DNA of 64,000 nucleotides from Dipteris shenzhenensis (GCA_047967505.1 CM106539.1); one strand, 5' to 3'; positions 43,290 through 57,173 are shown, counted from the first letter of the stretch. Notes: generated by a model from the sequence alone, not told the origin. Made by a program: numbers and translations.

Positions 43290-46200
43290 ATTATTCGCAT
43301 GAGGTTGTGGACAATGGCACCAGTGCCATTCATTACATGGATTGAAGAGAATTGCACTTAGAGTGCCATTCCCCATTCTCCATGTGATGAATGTCAATAG
43401 TTCCATTCTACCCACCATACTTTGATTATTTGGAGAATGGCACCAGTGCTAAACTTCACAACTTCTTATGATCTTTTGGAGAATGGCACTAGAGTCATCC
43501 TCCATGTAGACTTTTCACAAGATGTCAATAGCACTAATGCTAATGTTCACGTGAGTTTGTAGAGTGGCATTGATGCCATTATTTAGATGCCAAGGTTGTC
43601 ACGTGAGATTTTTCTCATAAAAAAATTGGAGGAACCTTAATAAATGATGATTAGAGATTGGTATTCGTTCCATTCCCCACAACATATGATGGTTGGACAA
43701 TGGCACCAGTGCCATTCTCCACAACATCATATGATTATTTGAAGAATGTTACAAGTGTTATTCTCTATTCTCCATGTGATGAATGACACTGGTACCATTG
43801 TCTACAACACCATATGATTATTTAGATAATGGCACTAGTGACATTCATCACATGGATTTTTGAGAATGGCACCAATGCCATCCTCCATCCTCCATGTGAT
43901 GAATGGCACCAATGTCATTCTCTAAGTAACCACATGATGTTTTGGAGAACGGCACTAGTGCCATTATCCTCAAATTCATTTGAGCACTAATGCCAATCTG
44001 AATGGGAGTTTGTAGCCATACTCCATGAGAGTATGTGAAGAATCCTACATGAGAGTTTGTGGATAGTGGAATTGTTGCCATCCTCCATGATGTTGGTTCC
44101 ATTCTCCACAACAATTCTATTCTCCACAACACATGATGGTTGGAGAATGGCACCAGTGCCATTCTCCACAATATCATATGATTATTTGGAGAATGTCACT
44201 AGTGCTATTCTCTGCTCTCCATGTATTGAATGACACTAATGTCATTCTCAACCACATCATATGATTATTTGGTGAATTGCACTAGTACCATTTCCCACAA
44301 CACCATCAGAATTTTTGGAGAATGGCACCACTGACATTCATCACATGAATTGTGGAGGATGGTACCAATGCCATTCTCCATTCTCCATGTGATGAATGAC
44401 ACTGATGCCATTGTCAAGTAACCTCATGATGTTTTGGAAAATGGCACCAATGCCAATATCCTCAAATTCATCTATGAAATAATGCCGATCTAAATGGGAG
44501 TTTGTGGAGAATGGCACCCATGCCATACTCCATGAGAGCTCATGGAGATTGGCAGTGCTGTCATCCTACATGACCTTGTGGATAATGACACTAGTGCCAT
44601 TCATCCCACGGATTGCCAAGAATGGAACAAGTTCCATTCTCTAGATATCAAAGTTATCCTACCAGTGGAACACAAAACATGATATCAGGGTTATCACATT
44701 AGAGTCTTCACAAATAATATGTATAGGAACCTAACACATGATGACTATAGAATGGTACTAATGCCATTGGTGACAACACTTTATGATTATTTGGAAAATG
44801 GCACCAGTGACATTCATCACATGGATTGTGGAGGATGGAACCAATGCCATTCTCCATTCTCCATGTGATGAATGGAACTCGTGCCATTCCCCAAATATTC
44901 ATATAGTGTTGTGAACAATGGCACCAGTGTCATTCTTTAAAACTACATCTGATCTTTTAGTGATAATGGTCCACTCATGATGGTAGGATCATGGTTCTAG
45001 TGTCATTTTTCAAAAAATCATTTGATGTTGTGTAGAATGCCCATTATCATGCTAGTGGAACATAACACATGATGGCTAGAGAATGCCACTGGTGCCATTG
45101 TCCAAAAAATCATATGATATTATGGAGAATGGCACCAGTGTCATTCATCACATGGATTGTGGAGAATGGCACCAGTGACAATATTCATGCTCCATGTCAT
45201 GAATGGCACTAACATCAATCTCCATTACATCATATGATTCTTTGAAGAATTGGCACTAGTTCCATTCTCCACAATTTCATCTGATGACCTTGAGAGAATG
45301 CTAGAACAACATATCTCCATGTGAGTTTGTGGAACCAGTGACAATTACCACATGGATTGTGGAGGATGGCACCAATGCAATTCTCTATTGTCCATGTGAT
45401 AAATGGCACTGATGCCATTCTCCAAGTAACCACATGCCAGTTTTGGAGAATGGTACCGGTGGCATTCTCCTAAAATTCATCTGAGAACTAATGCCAATCT
45501 CAATGGGAGTTTAAGAAGAATGGCACTAGTGCCATTCCATGAGAGTATGTGGACAATCATGCATGAGCATTTGTGGATAGTGGAATTGGTTCCATCCTAC
45601 ATGATGTTGGTTCCATTCTCCACAACACGTGATGGTTGGAGAATGGCAGTGGTGCCATTCTCCACAACATCATATGATTATGTTGAGAATGTCACTAGTG
45701 CTATTCTCTATTCTCTATGTGTTGAATGGCAATGATGCCATTCTCAACCACATCATATGATTATTTGGTGAATGGCACTGGTACCATTGTCCACAACACC
45801 ATCTGATTATTTGGAGAATGGCACCAGTGACATTCATGACATGCATTGTGGAGGATGGAACTGATTCTATTCTCCATTCTCCATGTGATGAATGGCACTG
45901 GTGTCATTCCCCAAATATTCATATAGTGTTGTGGACAATGGCACCAGTACCATTCTCTAAAACTACATCTGATGGTAGGATAATAGTACTAGTTTCATTT
46001 TCCAAATAATCATCTGATGTTCTGTAGAATGTTCATGATCCTACTAGTGGAACATAACACATGATGTGAGGTTATCACATTAGAGTCTTCCCTAATAATA
46101 TGTATAGGAACCTAATACATGACGACTATAAAATGGTATTCATGCCATTGTCCACAACACCATCTAATTATTTGGAGAATGGCACCAGTGCCATTCATCA

Positions 46201-47029
46201 CATGGATTGTGGAGGATGGAACATGCCATTCTCCATTCTCCATTTGATTAATGGTAGTGGTGCCATTCCCCAAGTAACCACATGATGTTTTGGAGAATGA
46301 CATTAGTGCCATTCTCCTCAAATTCATATGACCATAATGCCAATCTCAATCGGAGTTTGTGAATAATGACACCGGTTCCATACTCCACGGGAATATGTGG
46401 AGAATCCTACATGAGAGTTTGTAGATAGTGAAATTGGTGCCATCCTCCATGATGTTGTCAAGAATGGCACTAGGCTCATTCAACTATGGATTTAAGAGGA
46501 TGGCATCAGTGTCATTCTCCAGGTGCCAACGTTGACACATGACAGTTTTATCATAGGAAATTTGAGAGGAACCTAACACATGATGGTTGGAAAATGGTAG
46601 TAGTTCCATTCTCCACAACAGAGCTATTCTCCACAACACATGATCATTCGAGAATGGCACCGGTGCCATTCTCCAAAACATCATATGACTATTTGGAGAA
46701 TGTTACCACTGCTATTCTCTGTTCTCCCTGTGATGATGCCATTCTCAATCACATCATATGATTATTTGGTCAATGGCACTGGTACCATTGCCCACAACAC
46801 CATCTGATTATTTGGAGAATGATATAAGTGATTGTCATCACATGAACTATGGAGGATGGCACCAATGCCATTCTCCATTCTCCATGTGATGAATAGTACT
46901 AGTGTCATTCTCAAAGTAAACACATGATGTTTTGGAGAATGGCACCAGTGCCATTCTCCTCATATTCATGAGGACTAAATCCAATCTGGATGGGAGTTTG
47001 TGGAGAATGGCACCGATGCCATACTCCAT
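43290..47029. repeat. Palindromic satellite, left block (diverged)
   Basis: Dozens of copies of a core with 12-nt arms GGAGAATGGCAC and GTGCCATTCTCC around two bases, many with substitutions, linked by phrases such as CATCATATGATTATTTGG, CCATGTGATGAATGGCA and AATGGGAGTTTGTGG. Longer units recur irregularly (for example the AATGGGAGTTTGTGG phrase near 44007, 44491, 45503, 46350 and 46990). Short frames with repeated HWCH or WRMALVPF are artefacts. Confidence 0.92.
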
Positions 47030-50000
47030 TAGTAAAGTAGCTTATGCAACCAAGCTACCTCACATGCAGCCATTGCTGCACCCCTGTACTCAGCCTCTGT
47101 GCTCGACAAGGCAACTGTAGGCTGTTTCTTACTGCTCCAAGTGACTGCAGCACTCCCAAAAGAGAACACATATCCACTGGTAGATCGTCTATCAGAAATA
47201 CTACCAGCCCAATCAGCATCAGTGTATCCATGCAACTGTATCTGAACCCTAGCCTAATAAAATAGTCCATACTGCAATGTGGACTTCACATACCTGAGTA
47301 TGCGTCTAGCCGCATCCAAATGCGGTTTCCTTGGAGCCTGCATAAACTGACTTACCAACCCAACAGCATAGCTCAAATCTAGCATGGTAATAGTCATGTA
47401 AATCAAACTTCCTACTATGCGTCTGTACATAGTAGGGTCTTCCAGAAGCTCATCTGCATCTGCGCTCAGCTTCACATTTTGCTCCAAAGGAACTGAAATA
47501 GGCTTATAGCCTGTCATCCCATATTTGGACAGCATGTCCAATCCATACTGCCTCTGCAAGAGCTATATCCCACTTGGTGATCTAATCACCTCAATGCCCA
47601 AGAAATAATGCAGCTCTCCCAAATCCTTCATCTCAAACTTCTGCCTCAATAGCATTTTCACATGAAGGATATCTTCATCACTATCACCTGTGATGATCAA
47701 ATCATCAACATAAATGACCAGCAGCATAATCCCTTTCTCTGTTTTTCTCACATAGAGAGAAATCTGCCTTGGAAATCTGAAAGCCAATAGTGACAAGATA
47801 TTGTCCTATCTTGTCAGACCATGCTCTAGGTGCTTGCTTCAAGCCATACAAGGCTTTCTTCAACTTGCAAACAAACTCAGGATGAATAGCATGAACATAA
47901 CCTGCTGGCTGCTCCATAAAGACCTCTTCTTGCAAATCACCATGCAAGAAGGCATTCTTTACATCCATCTGATGTAAAGACCATCCCTTTGATGTGGCCA
48001 TAGCAATGGCTGCTCTTACGGTTGCCATCCTTGCAACCGGGATGAAAGTTTCTTCATAATCAATGCCATATGTCTGTGCATACCCCTTGACAACTAATCT
48101 TGCCTTGTATCTATTCACAGAACCATCTGCATTGTGCTTGATCTTATAAACCCACTTACAGCCAATTGCATTCTTGTCTTTAGGCAAAGGCACCAATTCG
48201 CATGTAGCATTTGCATCCAAGGCATCCATTTCTTCATCCATGGCTTTCTCCCATTTTTCATTTCCCATGGCTTGCTCAAAAGAAGTGGGTTCTGGTTCCT
48301 GTATCACTTTGACCATATAGGCATAGTGAATGGCTGTAAATCCATCATATTTTAGCCTATCCACAGGATACCTAACCCTGGTAGACCTGCACAAAATAGG
48401 CTCACTTCCAGGTGCTCTCAAAACATCCCTGGTCTTCCTTACTCCAGGTGTAACAATAGAAGGAATACCCAACTCATCATCAATGCTCTGTTCTGAGCCA
48501 CTGGATTCACCATCCACACAAGAATGACCTGCATTCACATCAAACATGGGCTGATCTACCTTCTCTTTTCCTTTTCATGATACCTGCATACCACTCTCTG
48601 CATTGCTTTGAGGAGATTCTCCTTATCTCAATCTGCCTGTCCATGGCGAAGTATGTGAACCACTGCTAGAGGACACTCCAGGTCCACTGATATTTTGTGA
48701 TTGCTGCTGTGAATTCTGTGCAGCATTACCATTTTGTGCATCTACATCAATCATCACATTTATTGGTTTATACCAGCTGCTCATCTCATCAAAAACAACA
48801 TCTTTGCTCACTGTGAATTTACGTGTAGAAGGGTTATAGCATCTATACCCTTTCTGCTGTAGAGAATAACCAATAAAGATGCACTTCTCAGCTTTTGGAT
48901 CCAACTTGGACCTCAACTCATCTGGCACATGGACATAGGCAATGCAACCAAAAATTTTCAAATGAGAAATATCTGGTTTCCTACCAGTATACATCTCCTC
49001 TGGCGTCATGCCATGTATTGCTGCAGTGGGAGTCCTGTTCATTATATAAACTGCTGTAGCAACTGCTTCAGCCCAATAATAATCTGGTAGATCTTTTTCA
49101 TTTAGCATAGCCCAAGATACCTCTCTAATATGCCTATTTTTCCTTTCTGCAATTCCATTTTGTGGTGGGGTATGACTGCATGAATATTGCTGCTTTATAC
49201 CATGCTCCTGCAAGAACCTTGCAAACTCATTTGAGAGGTACTCTCCCCCTCCATCTGACCTTAGGCATTTTATTTGCAGGCCTATTTCTTTTTCAACCAT
49301 AGCTTTGAAAGCTTTGAAGTGCCCAAACACTTCACTTTTCTTTTTCATAAAGTACACCCAAAGTTTTCTACTGAAGTCATCAATAAATGTGACAAAATAG
49401 TGATAGCCTCCAATAGATGTAGCTTTAGTAGTCCACACATCAGAGTGGATTAATTCCAATGGCTTTTTACTCTCTTGAACATGCCTAGGAAACGGTTTCC
49501 TTGCCTGTTTCCCAAATTGACAGCCTTCACAAACCTTGTGCATTTCTGCAACCTTGAATTTAGGCAATCCTGCAACAATATTTTGGGCTTGCATTGATTT
49601 AAGTTGCTGTATATTAACATGACCAATGCGTTTGTGCCAGATATCAATATCTGCAACTACACCCGTCCCATGTGCAAACATTGCTGCACTCAATTCAGGC
49701 ATGTCCGCATCCAACGTAAACATCCTGCCCTTCTTCTTTCCTTTTGCTATCAAGCGACCGTTATTTTTCATATCCTCAACAAAGCATCCATGAGGATTAA
49801 ATCTAACCTGCAAGCCCTGCTCAACCATTTGACCAACAAAAACCAAGTTCTTGGTGATGTTCGGGACATGAAATACATCAGACAAGTATTTCTTTTTCCC
49901 ATCCTGCATAGACAAAGGAATTTTACCAATCTGCACAATAGGATGTGCAGTATCATCACCAGTCTCCACAAATCCTGGCTTTTCTATTTTCCTTGCATCT

Positions 50001-51070
50001 TGCATCCATTCTGCATGACCTGTCATGTGATTTGACGCACCTGAGTCAACATACCACACGTCCTTTCGTTCTTCTGCACTTGTCACAGAATTGGTCATAT
50101 GTTGCACCATAAATAGATGCTCATTTCTGTCATCACCCTGCCTACTAGAAGATGCATACTTGCCTTGCTGCAATTTTCCATTCATAATGTCATTCTGCTT
50201 TTTGTAGCAGTCTTTAGCCATATGCCCCATTTTACCACAGTAATAGCATTCAACATTGCTGTTTGCATTTTGGCCTCTCTGCCATCCACCACGGCCTCTT
50301 TGGCTCCCTCTGCCTCTAGAGTTACCACGTCCTCCTGCATAGGACTGGTTCTCTTGCATTTGCTGCATATTCTGATTTCTACCACGGCCTACAGATCGGC
50401 CTCCTCTACCTCTGCCTCTTCCTCTGCCAGCATTTTAGTAGAAGACAGTTTCTTTTGAAGTTCCTCCTGAAGAAGATGCACCCCCATTTCTCTGCTCTTT
50501 AGAAATTAGAAGAGCAAACAACTCTTCAAAATCTGGAAATTTTTCACGGACGGCAATGGATGTCCGGAACTGCGCATAATCCTTTCCTAGACCATTCAAG
50601 GTCATAGAAACTAGATCATCATCTTCCACTGGCGACCCAATGGAAGCAAGTGCATCTGCAATTTTCTTCACCTTCATGTGGTAGTCGTTTATGCTCAAAT
50701 TTTCTCTCTGCACATTGTGCAACTCCTGTTTGAGCTGCATTTTCCTGGCTTGCATATTTGTGCTGTACATTTTTGCCAAAGTATCCCATGCCTCATTTGG
50801 CGTACTTGCATCCTGAATATGCACAATCATGGAGTCCGAAATAATGATAGACAGCCAGTACATAACTTTCCTGGCTCTCTCATGCCATCCTTTGAATGCC
50901 TGCATTTCCTGTTGATTGGGAACATTAGGAAGAACAGGTTCTTCTTCATTTCCTATAATGAACTCCCAATAGCCTTTTCCCATCAAGAAATTCCTCATTC
51001 TAAACTTCCATGCCTGGAAGTTCTTGTCAAGCTTTTCAGTGACAAGTTGTGAAAGAGAATCAGATGCCAT
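47030..51070 (-). pseudogene. Copia gag-pol polyprotein, decayed
   Basis: From ATG 51070: UBN2 gag (FQAWKFRMRNFLMGKGYWE), zinc knuckle CYYCGKMGHMAKDC (about 50248-50207), protease WYVDSGASNHM, integrase zinc site (HKRIGHV, CEGCQFGKQ) and core with FIDDFSRKLWVYFM, RSDGGGEYLSNEF and PQNGIAERKNR, reverse transcriptase CKWVYKIKHNADG, MDVKNAFLHGDL, YGLKQAPRAW and VIYVDDLIITG, RNase H TDADWAG and SSTEAEY. Nearly one frame, interrupted by TAA 50435, TGA 48623 and another near 48580, a frameshift near 47755, and TAGs at 47563 and near 47250. Truncated at 47030. Gene order with integrase before reverse transcriptase is diagnostic of copia. Confidence 0.94.
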
Positions 51071-51601
51071 TACAGAACACTGCAAAATATTCTGTCACTG
51101 CAAAAAACACAGCTTTTGCCTCACACGAGCAGATCTGCAAAATTGACGAAAGTGGTATTTCACCACACAGTCACTTCCTAGTGACGATTTTGCATCAACA
51201 GGCAACAAGTATGAATCTGCAACTCCCAATATCTCTGCACACAGGCATACGATGCAATTTCTGTGGCAACTTTTCACCGACTAGCCACGCAGTGGTCACA
51301 CAGCCAAAATAGGACTTTTTTCTGAGTGCCTGCGAAGAACTTCCGCCTTCAAAATGGGCCCTGAAATGGCCTCGAATCAGAAAAATAAAGTCATTAAGGG
51401 CTTTGCCCTTTCCCGCAGCATATACTGCGCTCTCGCCACACCGCGAAGGGCATCTCAATCTGAGACAGTGCACTCTTGCACTTCTGGCTGTGCTACCTGT
51501 AGAGATTTGCTCCCAAACTCGAAATAGGAAAGCAACACTAGTCCTCTTACCAGGACACCACGAACTTGGCTTGCTTTCTTGAGCTCCTTACCATGAACAA
51601 G
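51071..51601 (-). other. Copia 5' leader
   Basis: Untranslated region between primer site and gag start. No gene seen. Confidence 0.7.
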
Positions 51602-51613
51602 GCTCTGATACCA
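51602..51613 (-). promoter_or_regulatory. Copia primer-binding site
   Basis: Minus strand TGGTATCAGAGC, complementary to initiator Met tRNA, immediately inside the LTR. Confidence 0.93.
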
Positions 51614-51966
51614 TGTGAAGATAGTGGGAGAGAGGGAAGGAGTCTCACTTGCGGCTTTCTCACATGCACAATGGGGGAATACACACAAAGGTGGAGGCTG
51701 AAAACAGTTTTCCTCTTCTTAGTTGTGAAAGCCAAAAGAACTCAAGTACAAAGAAAATAGAAGAACCCTATATGTGGGTCTCAAACCAAACTCAACTAAC
51801 TAAGGTGGCATACTAACTGAGCCACAAACTAGAGTAGATAAGGATAGCTGTCATCCAGCTATTATTCGTGGGCGGTGTACCAACCGCATCTCCAGCTAAC
51901 AAGTCGGTGACATAAATGCACAACAGTCACCCTGGCATATCGCGAGTGGAGCTCGATATCTCAACA
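51614..51966 (-). repeat. Copia 5' LTR
   Basis: 353 bp between the primer site and the satellite, TG...CA (plus-strand ends TGTGAAGATAG and ATATCTCAACA). The satellite phrase ATTATTTGGAGAATGG resumes at the next base. Confidence 0.9.
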
Positions 51967-52572
51967 ATTATTTGGAGAATGGAACTAGTACCATTCATCA
52001 CATGGATTGTGGAGGATGGAACCAATGCCATTCTCCATTCTCCATGTGATCAATGGTACTGGTGCCATGTCCCAAATATTCATATAGTGTTGTGGGGACA
52101 ATGGCACCAGTGCCATTCTCTAAAACTAAATTTGATCTTTTGGTGATAATGGTTCTAACTCATGATGGTAGGATAATGTTAGTCGTGTCATTATAATCAT
52201 ATGATATTGTGTAGAATGTCCATTATCGTGCCAGTGGAACATAACAAATGATGATTGGAGAATGGAACTGGTGCCATTGTCCAAAAAATCCAGTGATGAA
52301 TGACATTGGATTGAGAAAAATGGCACACATGGATTGAGGAGAATGCCGCATATGGATTGAGGAGAATGACACCAATGCCATTCTCCATTCTCCATGTGAT
52401 GAATGTCATTGGATTGAGGAGAATGACACCAGTGCCATTCTCCATTCTCCATGTGATGAATGGCATTGGATTGAGGAGAATGACACACGTGGATTGAGGA
52501 GAATGGCACCATTGCCAATCTCCATTCTCCATTTGATGAATGGCATTGGTGCCATTCTCCAAATATTCAAAT

Positions 52573-52576
<4 letters not shown>

Positions 52577-52646
<70 letters not shown>
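52577..52646. repeat. (CT)n microsatellite
   Basis: About 35 CT units, followed by CAATTGGTCAAAACCTTATC, a flank shared with 53243 and 57066. Confidence 0.97.
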
Positions 52647-52651
<5 letters not shown>

Positions 52652-53187
52652 GGTCAAAACCTTATCCATATGATGATAACCAATGAAGTGTTTTATGGCC
52701 AAATCTTTTTCTTATGGTGGAAATCAATTGCATGAATGGCATTGGTGCCATTCTTCAAATATTCATATGATGTTGTAGAGAATGATGCCAGTTCCATTCT
52801 CCAAACTTCAACTCATATAGAATTCAAATGATTCCCTGTATGTCAATGTTGTCACAGATGATGGTTAGAGAATGGCACTAGTGCCATTTTCCACAGCACC
52901 ATATGATTATATTGCAACTGGCACCTATGCCATTAATCACAAGGATTGAGGAGAATAGCACCAGTGCTATTATCCATTCTTCTCCATTTGATGAATGGCA
53001 TTGGATTGAGGAGAACAGCACACATGGATTTAGGAGAATGACACCAGTGCCATTCTCCCTTCTCCATGTGATGAATGGCATTGTATTGAGGAGAATGACA
53101 TACATGAATTTAGGAGAATGGTACCAATGCCATTCTCTATTTTGCATTTGATGATTGGCATTGGTGCCATTCTCTAAATATTCATAT

Positions 53188-53192
<5 letters not shown>

Positions 53193-53242
<50 letters not shown>
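53193..53242. repeat. (CT)n microsatellite
   Basis: About 25 CT units followed by CAATTGGTCAAAACC and TGGCCAAATCTTTTTCTTAT as at 52646. Confidence 0.97.
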
Positions 53243-53246
<4 letters not shown>

Positions 53247-53860
53247 GGTCAAAACCTTTTCCATATAGTGATAACCTATGAAGAGTTTTATGGCCAAATC
53301 TTTTTCTTATGGTGGAAATTGATTGCATGAGGCCAAAGGATTAAGCCATGGTGGAAAATGCTCAAACATTTAATGCCATATGATCCAAATATTATGGCCC
53401 TAAGGTTTGAAAAGGTCTAAAAATCTTAGGTCATAATGTCCAAAAATTAGGCTAGATGGTCAATATTTTAACCATATAGTGATTAATCTCATGGATTGAC
53501 ACAATGGTGCAGGTCTGATTCCCTAGATGTCAATGTTGTCAAAATTGATGGTTAGATAATGGCACTGGCACCATAGTCCACCACACCATATGATTATAAT
53601 ATTGAGACTGACACATGTGCCATTAATCACAAGGATTGAGTAGAATGGCACCAGTGCCATTCTCCATTCTCTATGTATGAATGGCACTAGTGCCATTCTT
53701 CAAATATGCATATGATGTTGTGGAGAATGGCACCAGTGCCATTCTCCAAACTTCAACTCATATAGAATTCAAATTATTTCATGTATGTTAAATTATCACA
53801 GATGATGGTTAGAGAGTGGCACTGGTGCCATATGATTATATTCACAGTGGCACCCATGCC

Positions 53861-56800
53861 ATTAATCACAAGGATTGAGGAGAATGTCACAAGTCCCATT
53901 CACCATTCTCCAGTCTCCATGTGATGAATGGTATTGCATTGAGGAGAATGGCACACATGGTTTGAGGAAAATGACACACATGGATTGAGGAGAATGACAC
54001 CAGTGCCATTCTCGATTCTACATGTGATGATTGGCATTGGATTGAGGAGAATGACACCAGTGCCATTCTCCATTCTCCATGAGATGAATGCCATTGGATT
54101 AAGAAAAATGACACACATGGATTGAGGAGAATGGCACCAGTGCCATTCTCCATTCTCTATGTATGAATGGCACTAGTGCCATTCTTCAAATATGCATATG
54201 ATGTTGTGGAGAATGGCACCAGTGCCATTCTCCAAAATTCAACTCATATAGAATCCAAATTATTTCATGTATGTCAAATTATCACAGATGATGGTTAGAG
54301 AGTGGCACTGGTGCCATATGATTATATTCACATTGGCACCCATGCCATTAATCACAAGGATTGAGGAGAATGTCACAAGTCCCATTCACCATTCTCCAGT
54401 CTCCATGTGATGAATGGTATTGCATTGAGGAGAATGGCACACATGATTTGAGGAGAATGACACACATGGATTGAGGAGAATGACACCAGTGCCATTCTCG
54501 ATTCTGCATGTGATGATTGGCATTGGATTGAGGAGAATGACACCAGTGCCATTCTCCATTCTCCATGAGATGAATGCCATTGGATTAAGGAAAATGACAT
54601 ACATGGATTGAGGAGAATGGCACCAGTGCCATTCTTTATTCTCTATGTATGAATGGCACTGGTGCCATTCTTCAAATATGCATATGATGTTGTGGAGAAT
54701 GGCACCAGTGCCATTCTCCAAACTTCAACTCATATAGAATTCAAATTATTTCATGTATGTCAAATTATCACAGATGATGGTTAGAGTGGCACTGGTGCCA
54801 TATGATTATATTCACAGTGGCACCTATGCCATTAATCACAAGGATTGAGGAGAATGTCACAAGTCCCATTCACCATTCTCCAGTCTCCATGTGATGAATG
54901 GTATTGCATTGAGGAGAATGGGACACATGGTTTGAGGAGAATGACACACATGGGTTGAGGAGAATGACACCAGTGCCATTCTCGATTCTGTATGTGATGA
55001 TTGGCATTGGATTGAGGAGAATGACACCAGTGCCATTCTCCATTCTCCATGAGATGAATGCCATTGGATTAAGGAAAATGACACACATGGATTGAGGAGA
55101 ATGGCACCAGTGCCATTCTCCATTCTCTATGTATGAATGGCACTAGTGCCATTCTTCAAATATGCATATGATGTTGTGGAGAATGGCACCAGTGCCATTC
55201 TCCAAACTTCAACTCATATAGAATCCAAATTATTTCATCTATGTCAAATTATCACAGATGATGGTTAGAGAGTGGCACTGGTGCCATATGATTATATTCA
55301 CAGTGGCACCCATGCCATTAATCACAAGGATTGAGGAGAATGTCACAAGTCCCATTCACCATTCTCCAGTCTCCATGTGATGAATGGTATTGCATTGAGG
55401 AGAATGGCACACATGGTTTGAGGAGAATGACACACATGGATTGAGGAGAATGACACCAGTGCCATTCTCGATTCTGCATGTGATGATTGGCATTGGATTG
55501 AGGAGAATGACACCAGTGCCATTCTCCATTCTCCATGAGATGAATGCCATTGGATTAACGAAAATGATATACATGGATTGAGGAGAATGGCACCAGTGCC
55601 ATTCTTTATTCTCTATGTATGAATGGCACTGGTGCAATTCTTCAAATATGCATATGATGTTGTGAAGAATGGCACCAGTGCCATTCTCCAAACTTCAACT
55701 CATATAGAATTCAAATTATTTCATGTATGTCAAATTATCACAGATGATGGTTAGAGTGGCACTGGTGCCATATGATTATATTCACAGTGGCACCCATGCC
55801 ATTAATCACAAGGATTGAGGAGAATGTCACAAGTCCCATTCACCATTCTCCAGTCTCCATGTGATGAATGGTATTGCATTGAGGAGAATGGCCCACATGG
55901 TTTGAGGAGAATGACACACATGGATTGAGGAGAATGACACCAGTGCCATTCTCGATTTTGCATGTGATGATTGGCATTGGATTGAGGAGAATGACACCAG
56001 TGCCATTCTCCATTCTCCATGAGATGAATGCCATTGGATTAAGGAAAATGACACACATGGATTGAGAAGAATGGCACTAGTGCCACTCTCCATTCTCTAT
56101 GTAGGAATGGCACTAGTGACATTCTTCAAATATGCATATGATGTTGTGGAGAATGGCACCAGTGCCATTCTCCAAACTTCAACTCATATAGAATTCAAAT
56201 TATTTCATGTATGTCAAACGTGGATTATTCTTCAAATATGCATATGATGTTGTGGAGAATGACACACATGGATTGAGGAGAATGACACCAGTGCCATTCT
56301 CGATTCTGCATGTGATGATTGGCATTGGATTGAGGAGAATGACACCAGTGCCATTCTCCATTCTCCATGAGATGAATGCCATTGGATTAAGGAAAATAAC
56401 ACACATGGATTGAGGAGAATGGCACCAGTGCCATTCTCCATTCTCTATGTATGAATGGCACTAGTGCCATTCTTCAAATATGCATATGATGTTGTGGAGA
56501 ATGGCACCAGTGCCATTCTCCATTCTCTATGTATGAATGGCACTAGTGCCATTCTTCAAATATGCATATGACACATGGATTGAGGAGAATGGCACCAGCG
56601 CCATTCTCCATTCTCTATGTATGAATGGCACTAGTGTCATTCTTCAAATATGCATATGATGTTGTGGAGAATGGCACCAGTGCCATTGTCCAAACTTCAA
56701 CTCATATAGAATTCAAATTATTTCATGTATGTCAAATTATCACAGATGATGGTTAGAGAGTGGCACTGGTGCCATATGATTATATTCACAGTGGCACCTA

Positions 56801-57010
56801 TGCCATTAATGACAAGGATTGAGGAAAATGTCACAAGTCCCATTCACCATTCTCCAGTCTCCATGTGATGTCTCCATGTGATGAATGGTATTGCATTGAG
56901 GAGAATGGCACACATGGTTTGAGGAGAATGACACACATGGATTGAAGAGAATGACACCAGTGCCATTCTCGATTTTGCATGTGATGATTGGCTCAAAATA
57001 TTCATATCAT

Positions 57011-57012
<2 letters not shown>
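53861..57012. repeat. Palindromic satellite, higher-order array
   Basis: The anchor ATTAATCACAAGGATTGAGG starts at 53861, 54347, 54831, 55317 and 55801, a spacing of 486, 484, 486, 484. A sixth related anchor is at 56805 after a rearranged stretch. Odd and even units differ consistently (CCATTCTCCATTCTCTATG with CACTAGTGCC versus CCATTCTTTATTCTCTATG with CACTGGTGC), giving a dimer of about 970 bp. Confidence 0.93.
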
Positions 57013-57070
<58 letters not shown>

Positions 57071-57173
57071 GGTCAAAACCTTATCCATATAGTGATAACC
57101 TATGAAGAGTTTTATGGCCAAATCTTTTGGTTATGGTGGAAATCAATTGCATGAGGCTAGAGGATTAAGCCAT
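57013..57173. repeat. (CT)n tract and flank at satellite junction
   Basis: About 27 CT units to 57066, then the same CAATTGGTCAAAACC...GGATTAAGCCAT flank seen at 53243-53350, ending exactly where the next satellite begins. Confidence 0.9.

Larger units (their letters stand above)
47030..51966 (-). mobile_element. Ty1/copia retrotransposon lacking 3' LTR, inserted in satellite
   Basis: One LTR, primer site, gag and pol on the minus strand, flanked on both sides by palindromic satellite. The left edge falls inside RNase H coding (after [10 protein letters not shown]), so the last part of pol, the polypurine tract and the 3' LTR are gone, and no target duplication can be seen. Confidence 0.93.
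51967..53860. repeat. Palindromic satellite, middle block
   Basis: Continues the array after the copia insertion, with GGATTGAGGAGAATG and ATGTGATGAATGGCATTGG phrases between palindromes. Contains two (CT)n tracts with conserved right flanks and, at 53330-53560, a stretch without palindromes. Confidence 0.9.

Noticed and set aside
43290-57012. CRISPR-like array of palindromic repeats
   Set aside because: Eukaryotic context, no unique spacers of constant size, no cas genes; units diverge gradually like a satellite.
52126-57068. Repeated minus-strand frames reading ENGEWHWCHSPQ and similar
   Set aside because: They recur with the satellite period and shift frame between units; they mirror the palindromic repeat.
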